Notes under the pieces: model-generated
Seen by the model: the letters and a program-made list of their open reading frames with translations, nothing else
Database searches by the model: none
Told to the model about the DNA's origin: nothing
Program-made: the position numbers and the translations under genes
Assembly: GCA_964612515.1 (NCBI GenBank)
Contig: CAZTCX010000138.1
Location: 1 to 10,105 of the forward strand
Length of the DNA: 10,105 nt
Direction: 5' to 3'
Source of the DNA: SABY01 sp964612515
GTDB taxonomy: Bacteria > Bacteroidota > Bacteroidia > Bacteroidales > 4484-276
In this document: one piece after another, positions 5,602 through 10,105 of the stretch
Numbering within the stretch: the stretch's first letter is position 1
How the letters are laid out: the number at the start of each line of letters is the position of its first letter

Positions 5602-7545
5602 TTATTTTTTATCTGATACTAATTGTTTAACCTCTTCATTAATCATTTCTGCAAATCCATCAATTGAAAATATGCCCAAATCGCCTTCGCCTTGCTTTCT
5701 TACCGAAATCGTTCCGTCAGTTTCTTCTTTCTCACCAACGATGAGCATAAAAGGAATACGCTTCAATTCGGCATCCCTGATTTTCTTTCCGGTTTTCTCA
5801 TTACGGGTGTCAATCTCGGCGCGGACATCAGAATTTTGCAGCAAAGATAAAACCTTTTCGCCGTATGCGTGGAATTTTTCGCTGATGGGCAAAATGGTAG
5901 CCTGCACCGGTGCCAGCCATAGCGGAAACTTGCCGGCACAATGTTCGATGAGCACAGCCACAAAGCGTTCCATTGAGCCAAAAGGAGCGCGATGTATCAT
6001 CACCGGCCGATGTTTCTCGTTGTCGCTGCCGATGTATTCAAGCTCAAAGCGATCGGGTAAATTATAATCCACCTGGATGGTGCCCAATTGCCAGCTCCGA
6101 CCCAATGCGTCTTTTACCATAAAGTCCATCTTGGGACCATAAAAAGCAGCTTCGCCATAGGCAACCACTGTTTCCAGCCCTGTCTCCTCAGCAACTTCCA
6201 GGATGGCTTTCTCAGCTTTTTCCCAGTTCTCATCAGAGCCAATGTATTTTTCTCTGTTGTTAGGATCGCGTAAGGAAATCTGCGTTACAAAATTATCAAA
6301 GTCGAGGGCCTTGAAAATTTTCATTACAATGGTCATCACCGCTTTAAACTCATCTTTCACCTGGTCGGGGGTGCAGAAGATATGGGCGTCGTCCTGTGTA
6401 AATCCGCGCACGCGGGTAAGTCCGTGCAACTCGCCACTTTGCTCGTAACGATACACTGTGCCAAACTCGGAATAGCGGATGGGCAGATCCTTGTATGAAT
6501 GGGGCTTCGCTTTATAAATCTCGCAGTGATGCGGACAGTTCATCGGTTTCAGGAAAAACTCCTCACCTTCTACCGGAGTAGTAATGGGCCGAAATGACTC
6601 CTGGCCATATTTCTGAAAATGGCCTGAGGTTTTGTAAAGTTCTACATTGCCAATGTGTGGAGTAATCACCGGCTGGTAACCGGCTTCCTTCTGAACCTTT
6701 TTTAAATATGTTTCAAGACGCTCGCGTAATTCGGCACCTTTGGGAAGCCACAGTGGCAAACCCGATCCCACTTTTTGTGAGAAGGTAAAAATTTCGAGTT
6801 CTTTGCCCAGACGGCGGTGATCGCGTTTTTTGGCTTCTTCGAGCAGATGCAGATAATCTTCCAGCTCTTTGCTTTTGGGAAAGGTGATCCCGTAAATACG
6901 CGTTAGCTGCTTGCGCTTTTCGTCGCCACGCCAGTAAGCACCGGCTATGCTGGTAAGCTTGATAGCTTTTATTTGGCTGGTGTCGGGAACATGAGGGCCG
7001 CGACAGAGATCAACAAAGCCGCCCGATTCGTATAAAGTAATTGTGCCGTCTTCCAGTTCACTTATCAGCTCCAGCTTGTATTCGTCGCCTTTATTATTAA
7101 AATAATCAAGGGCTTCCTGCTTGGAAACATCGCGCCGGCGGTAGGTCTGTTTTTGCTTTGCCAGCTCTTTCATCTTATCTTCGATGCGCACCAGATCGGC
7201 GTCAGTAATCACGCGGTCGCCGGTATCGACATCATAATAAAAACCATTTTCGATATCGGGGCCAATACCAAACTTGGCTCCCGGATAGAGCGCTTCTATT
7301 GCTTCGGCCATCAGGTGTGCCGACGAATGCCACATGGTTGATTTGCCTTCTTTGTCGTTCCAGGTGAGTAGTTGCACGTAGGCATCATGGTCGATGGGTC
7401 GGGTGGCATCCCACACTTCTCCGTCAACCTTGGCCGATAGTACATTGCGCGCAAGCCCTTCGCTAATACTTGCTGCTATTTCCAGCCCGGTAACTCCAGC
7501 TTCATACTTCCTGACGCTATTATCCGGTAACGTGATATTGATCAT
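5602..7545 (-). CDS. thrS: Threonyl-tRNA synthetase
   Basis: This 647-residue class II synthetase charges tRNA-Thr with threonine in the cytoplasm. It has the full domain order: TGS domain (1-62), editing domain with HSSAH (His73, His77) and LCRGPH (Cys181, His185), and the catalytic core with zinc ligands Cys337 (MNCPHH), His388 (DDAHIF) and His518. Motif 2 is RYSEFGTVYRYEQSG and motif 3 includes HRAPFGSMERF. The anticodon-binding domain runs from about residue 545 (APVQATILPI) to the end. I chose ATG 7545 rather than the in-frame ATG at 7590. The shorter protein starts with the family-like MINITLPDNSV and places the editing histidines at 73 and 77 exactly as in E. coli ThrRS. A promoter-like box at 7578-7585 also lies inside the longer version. 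It heads the infC-rpmI-rplT operon. In E. coli ThrRS represses its own mRNA; nothing comparable is obvious here. Confidence 0.98.
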   Translation of the reverse strand: MINITLPDNSVRKYEAGVTGLEIAASISEGLARNVLSAKVDGEVWDATRPIDHDAYVQLLTWNDKEGKSTMWHSSAHLMAEAIEALYPGAKFGIGPDIENGFYYDVDTGDRVITDADLVRIEDKMKELAKQKQTYRRRDVSKQEALDYFNNKGDEYKLELISELEDGTITLYESGGFVDLCRGPHVPDTSQIKAIKLTSIAGAYWRGDEKRKQLTRIYGITFPKSKELEDYLHLLEEAKKRDHRRLGKELEIFTFSQKVGSGLPLWLPKGAELRERLETYLKKVQKEAGYQPVITPHIGNVELYKTSGHFQKYGQESFRPITTPVEGEEFFLKPMNCPHHCEIYKAKPHSYKDLPIRYSEFGTVYRYEQSGELHGLTRVRGFTQDDAHIFCTPDQVKDEFKAVMTIVMKIFKALDFDNFVTQISLRDPNNREKYIGSDENWEKAEKAILEVAEETGLETVVAYGEAAFYGPKMDFMVKDALGRSWQLGTIQVDYNLPDRFELEYIGSDNEKHRPVMIHRAPFGSMERFVAVLIEHCAGKFPLWLAPVQATILPISEKFHAYGEKVLSLLQNSDVRAEIDTRNEKTGKKIRDAELKRIPFMLIVGEKEETDGTISVRKQGEGDLGIFSIDGFAEMINEEVKQLVSDKK

Positions 7546-7577
7546 ACAAACAATTCTGATTTTTTTAAAATTGGCGG

Positions 7578-7585
7578 CAAAGTTA
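7578..7585 (-). promoter_or_regulatory. Candidate Bacteroidota -7 box (TAACTTTG) for thrS
   Basis: The minus strand reads TAACTTTG, an exact match to TAnnTTTG. It implies a transcript start near 7570 and a leader of about 25 bases before the thrS ATG. A TTG lies 15 bases upstream (the CTTG near 7601-7604), somewhat closer than the usual -33 element. The placement, between the repeat tracts and the gene, fits the operon's main promoter. Confidence 0.5.
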
Positions 7586-7685
7586 ATCATTTGATATTAA
7601 CAAGAAATATCTGTTTTTTGAAAAATAGTAATTGTCAAAATTGGTAAACAGAAAATGATAGTCGGCGGTTCACAGGTAGCAGAGG

Positions 7686-7738
7686 TGAGCGATGAGAAAT
7701 GAGTAGATAGAAAATAGTAAGTAGTGAGTGGTAAGTAG
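7686..7738. repeat. Degenerate purine-rich heptamer tract
   Basis: On the plus strand a TGAG or TAG-like core recurs at 7686, 7693, 7700, 7708, 7715, 7722, 7729 and 7736, a 7-base period with a single 8-base step. On the minus strand the units read like CTACTTA, CTCATTT and CTCACCT. The tract is imperfect and lies between the thrS promoter and a second heptamer tract of different sequence. Confidence 0.65.
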
Positions 7739-7746
7739 CCGAAACG

Positions 7747-7823
7747 AACAAATAACAATGAACGATTAACAATGAACAATTAACAATTAACAATTAACAA
7801 TTAACAATGGACAACGAACATCT
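7747..7823. repeat. Tandem heptamer tract (AACAATT family), 11 units
   Basis: Eleven consecutive 7-base units can be read with no change of phase: AACAAAT, AACAATG, AACGATT, AACAATG, four identical AACAATT units (7775-7802), AACAATG, then the weaker GACAACG and AACATCT. The tract ends 6 bases from the stop codon of the OmpA-family gene. It shows no coding sense and no stable hairpin with a U-run, so it does not look like a normal terminator, although no other terminator for that gene is visible. Confidence 0.88.
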
Positions 7824-7829
7824 CAGCCC

Positions 7830-9776
7830 CTACTCCACCGACAGAATCATTACCTCGGTGCGGCGGTTGAGCGCGCGGCCCAGTTCCGTGGCATTGTCGG
7901 CAATCGGGCGCTGGTCGCCAAAACCTTCAAAGGTGAGCCGCTTTGGCGCAATATTTTGATCTATCAGATAATCCACCACCGCTTTGGCGCGATTTCGCGA
8001 AAGCGTAAGATTATAATCCGCTGAACCAATACTGTCGGTATGCCCACTGATTTGCACCCCGATGCCGGGATTATTTTTTAGGAAATTTACCAAAATATCC
8101 AGCTCCACCAGCGAGGCCTCTTTCAGCTCGTATTTATCGGTATCAAAAAAGATATTGCGCAGCACCATCGTCTCTCCGGTTTCGATTGGCTGGAGTACTA
8201 TATTAATAAGGTGTGGTTTCGCCTCAGTTGCAGGCCCCGAAATGGCGACATTTTCCGAATAGAACAAATACCCTTTGCGCGAAACGTTGAGCGCATAATG
8301 CCGATTGGCCGGGATGCACACGATAAATTCGCCTGTGGCAGCATCAGAAAATGAGCGGACAACTTCCTTTTTAGTGCTTAAATCCGTGAGGGTGAAATAG
8401 GCTTCAAGCGGTTTGCAGGTCATGGCGTCCGTAACCTTACCTTTGGCATAGGTTGCAGGCTGTGGCCGAATATTTTCGTAAAGCGGGAATTCGAAAATAT
8501 CGTAGCCGCCCATCCCACCCAGACGATCGGCGGAGATGTAGGCCTTTTCGCCGGAAGCTGTAACAATGATGTTTATTTCGTCTGCAGAGGTATTGATAGG
8601 ATATCCAAGATTTTCCGGTATGCTCCATTTTCCCAGGCTGTCGGCGCGTGAAACATACAAATCAATCCCTCCCAAACCGATGTGGCGGTCGGAGGAAAAA
8701 TAAAGTGTGCGTCCATCGGGATGAATAAAAGGAGCCATCTCGGAACCAGAAGTATTAATGATCGCTCCAAGGTTTTCGGGTGCCGACCAGGAACCATCGT
8801 CGAGCAGGTGGCTGCGCCAGATGTCGGAATTACCAAAACCGCCGCCACGCGTGCTTGCAAAATAAAGCGTGCGTCCATCGGCAGCCAACGATGGCTGCGA
8901 TTCCCATTTAGAAGTATTGATAACCGGCCCCAGATTGACAGGCGTAGTTGCGCGGTTTGCCAACAAACGTGATGCGTAAATATCACAACTTCCAAAGCCA
9001 TCGTCCCAGTGGCAGCCGGCAAAAAGCAAGTTGCCACCATCCCAGCTAATGGTAAGTGCGCCCTCGTCGCCGGGGGTATTTACCGGTGCGCCGAGTTTTA
9101 CGGAAGCAGGCCACGGAAGTGTGTCCGATTTGCGGACAGAATAATAAAAATCATCGCCTTCTTTTTTGCCATCGGCACCCATTCGCCGCCCGGTAAAATA
9201 AAGCGTGAGTTCGTCTGCACGAACTGCATTGATGTATTCGTCGCCGGCGGTATTTATTCCGGCGCCGATATTCACCGGGGAAAACGGAACGGGATTGTCC
9301 ACAGCAGCTTTTGAAAATTGCGCACAGCGGAGAAAGTAGGTGGCATCATCGGTTTTTGCCTTTGCGGAGCCAGGAGCAGCAAGAAAATTTTCAAACCATG
9401 GAATCGAAACGGCATATTCTGCTTGCTGATAATAGAGCAAGCCGGCAAAAAACCAGGCCTCGGGATATTTTCTTGCCTGATCGATAGTAACAACTTTTTT
9501 ATAAGCTTCCAATGCCTGACCAGGGTCACCGCTGGCTTTGTAAACGTCGGCAAGCAAAAGCCAGGCTTCCAGAAATCCCTCATCGGCAGCGATGGCCTTT
9601 TTCAGATCGGTGCGTGCCTGCGGGTAATACATGAGCGTGAAGTTGCTGCGGCCCTCTTCAAAATATTTGATGGCTTTGCGCGAAGTAGTCGAAAAATCCT
9701 GCGCATCCGTTGTTATCACGCTAAGCGCAACAACCATCAGAAGCAGCCATTTGAATATTTTATTTGGCAGTATCAC
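7830..9776 (-). CDS. TPR / PD40 beta-propeller / CRD / OmpA-domain envelope protein (PorE-like)
   Basis: This 648-residue protein is probably a periplasmic, peptidoglycan-bound part of the outer-membrane machinery. Residues 1-25 are a signal peptide ending TTDA before Gln26. Residues 30-155 are TPR-like helices (YPQARTDLKKAIAADEGFLE, ALEAYKKVV). Residues 165-432 are a PD40/WD40-like propeller with repeated NLGxxINT and LYFxSxRxGGxGxxDI motifs. Residues 441-530 are a carboxypeptidase-regulatory-like domain, and 535-648 an OmpA C-terminal domain with NIFFDTDKYEL, GHTD and LSRNRA. Asp581 and Arg596 match the diaminopimelate-binding pair of OmpA domains, including their 15-residue spacing. This order is that of PorE of the type IX secretion system, but paralogues of this architecture are common and PorE is a lipoprotein, whereas no lipobox Cys is present here. 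The start is GTG at 9776, 6 bases after an in-frame TAA. The next ATG (residue 14) would destroy the signal peptide. Confidence 0.9.
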   Translation of the reverse strand: MILPNKIFKWLLLMVVALSVITTDAQDFSTTSRKAIKYFEEGRSNFTLMYYPQARTDLKKAIAADEGFLEAWLLLADVYKASGDPGQALEAYKKVVTIDQARKYPEAWFFAGLLYYQQAEYAVSIPWFENFLAAPGSAKAKTDDATYFLRCAQFSKAAVDNPVPFSPVNIGAGINTAGDEYINAVRADELTLYFTGRRMGADGKKEGDDFYYSVRKSDTLPWPASVKLGAPVNTPGDEGALTISWDGGNLLFAGCHWDDGFGSCDIYASRLLANRATTPVNLGPVINTSKWESQPSLAADGRTLYFASTRGGGFGNSDIWRSHLLDDGSWSAPENLGAIINTSGSEMAPFIHPDGRTLYFSSDRHIGLGGIDLYVSRADSLGKWSIPENLGYPINTSADEINIIVTASGEKAYISADRLGGMGGYDIFEFPLYENIRPQPATYAKGKVTDAMTCKPLEAYFTLTDLSTKKEVVRSFSDAATGEFIVCIPANRHYALNVSRKGYLFYSENVAISGPATEAKPHLINIVLQPIETGETMVLRNIFFDTDKYELKEASLVELDILVNFLKNNPGIGVQISGHTDSIGSADYNLTLSRNRAKAVVDYLIDQNIAPKRLTFEGFGDQRPIADNATELGRALNRRTEVMILSVE

Positions 9777-9814
9777 AATCCTTTAAAATGATCAGATTAT
9801 CAAAAATTAATAAC

Positions 9815-9822
9815 CAAAGTTT
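9815..9822 (-). promoter_or_regulatory. Weak -7 box candidate (AAACTTTG) for the OmpA-family gene
   Basis: AAACTTTG on the minus strand matches TAnnTTTG except at the first base. It lies in the 98-base gap between queE and the OmpA-family gene and would leave a leader of about 35 bases. No good -33 box is seen. The gap shows no clear terminator for queE either, so read-through from queE is possible. Confidence 0.25.
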
Positions 9823-9874
9823 GATTTAGAAATTGCAAAAAAGAAATGATGAGAAAAAAGGCAACTGTAACCGA

Positions 9875-10105
9875 TTAAGGGATTTTCATGAATTTGTGCG
9901 TCTGCAGGGAGATTTTCCATTTTGGATTTTTCATCACATAATCGATGATTACAGGCGTCATGTATTTGGCGCGGCTCCATTCGGGTTGCAGGTAGAGGAT
10001 GCATCCGGGCGAAACCTGATCGGCAAATTTCTCCGCCCATGCAATGTCGCTGTCGTTGAAGATGATCACCTTTAGCTCATTGGCCATGCTGATGATATTC
10101 GGGAG
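9875..10105 (-). CDS. queE: 7-carboxy-7-deazaguanine synthase, C-terminal 76 residues (partial)
   Basis: QueE is a radical-SAM enzyme that contracts 6-carboxy-tetrahydropterin to 7-carboxy-7-deazaguanine, a step toward preQ0 and queuosine in tRNA. Only the C-terminal part is in the window. The frame stays open to the right edge, so the Met at 10087 is internal and not a start. The part seen fits Bacteroidota QueE as I know it: LKVIIFNDSDIAWAEKFA, then LYLQPEWSR, a VIIDYVMKNPKWKISLQTHK run and the family-typical QTHKFMKIP end. The radical-SAM cysteine motif lies outside the window. It is upstream of the OmpA-family gene on the same strand with a 98-base gap; I see no functional link between the two. 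Confidence 0.85.
   Translation of the reverse strand, partial: LPNIISMANELKVIIFNDSDIAWAEKFADQVSPGCILYLQPEWSRAKYMTPVIIDYVMKNPKWKISLQTHKFMKIP

Noticed and set aside
7597..7779. A 60-codon minus-strand reading frame between thrS and the OmpA-family gene
   Set aside because: It is the translation of the two heptamer tracts plus the thrS promoter region. It has no start signal and no protein-like composition.
7747..7823. CRISPR-like array
   Set aside because: The units are 7 bases with no spacers; this is a simple tandem repeat.
7830..9776. Naming the OmpA-family gene porE
   Set aside because: The architecture fits, but paralogues are frequent, the lipobox is absent and no Por genes are adjacent, so a gene symbol is not justified.
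8573..9791. Open frames of 96-157 codons overlapping the OmpA-family gene on both strands
   Set aside because: The domain-rich 648-residue frame explains this region. The others contain no recognisable motif.

Overview
This window comes from the genome of a member of the Bacteroidota, probably a Bacteroidales-like or flavobacterial lineage; the exact order cannot be fixed from the sequence. The evidence is a translation-gene cluster with Bacteroidota-like proteins, a TPR/beta-propeller/OmpA envelope protein of a type typical of the phylum, a giant secreted Ig/PKD-like repeat protein, AT-rich leaders mostly without Shine-Dalgarno sites, and promoter-like TAnnTTTG boxes. Every gene I can support lies on the minus strand, so the biological order runs from high to low coordinates.

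Region by region, in transcription order. (1) 9875-10105 is the C-terminal end of queE (7-carboxy-7-deazaguanine synthase, queuosine/7-deazapurine pathway), cut by the right edge. (2) 7830-9776 is an exported protein of 648 residues with TPRs, a PD40 beta-propeller, a carboxypeptidase-regulatory-like domain and an OmpA peptidoglycan-binding domain. This is the domain order of PorE of the type IX secretion system, but without a lipobox. (3) 7546-7829 is an intergenic stretch with two abutting heptanucleotide tandem-repeat tracts and the thrS promoter. (4) 4294-7545 is the classic translation operon thrS, infC, rpmI, rplT. It has hairpins in the thrS-infC and rpmI-rplT gaps and closes with a strong intrinsic terminator at 4236-4271. 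infC has no usable ATG and appears to start at an AUA codon behind a good Shine-Dalgarno. (5) 3571-4293 is an AT-rich spacer of 723 bases without a gene. (6) 1-3570 is the first 1190 codons of a very large secreted repeat protein, with a signal peptide, an N-terminal domain, one Ig/PKD-like domain and then at least ten repeats of about 90 residues. It runs off the left edge.

The translation genes form one functional unit: threonyl-tRNA synthetase, initiation factor IF3, and ribosomal proteins L35 and L20, a cluster known for autogenous control in other bacteria. The two envelope genes are separate units. The repeat protein is likely an extracellular or surface protein; its C-terminus, where a type IX sorting domain would be expected, lies outside the window. 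I see no mobile element, CRISPR array, tRNA or rRNA. The points most worth following up are the AUA start of infC, the A/B module order of the repeat protein, the paired heptamer tracts and the two intergenic hairpins.
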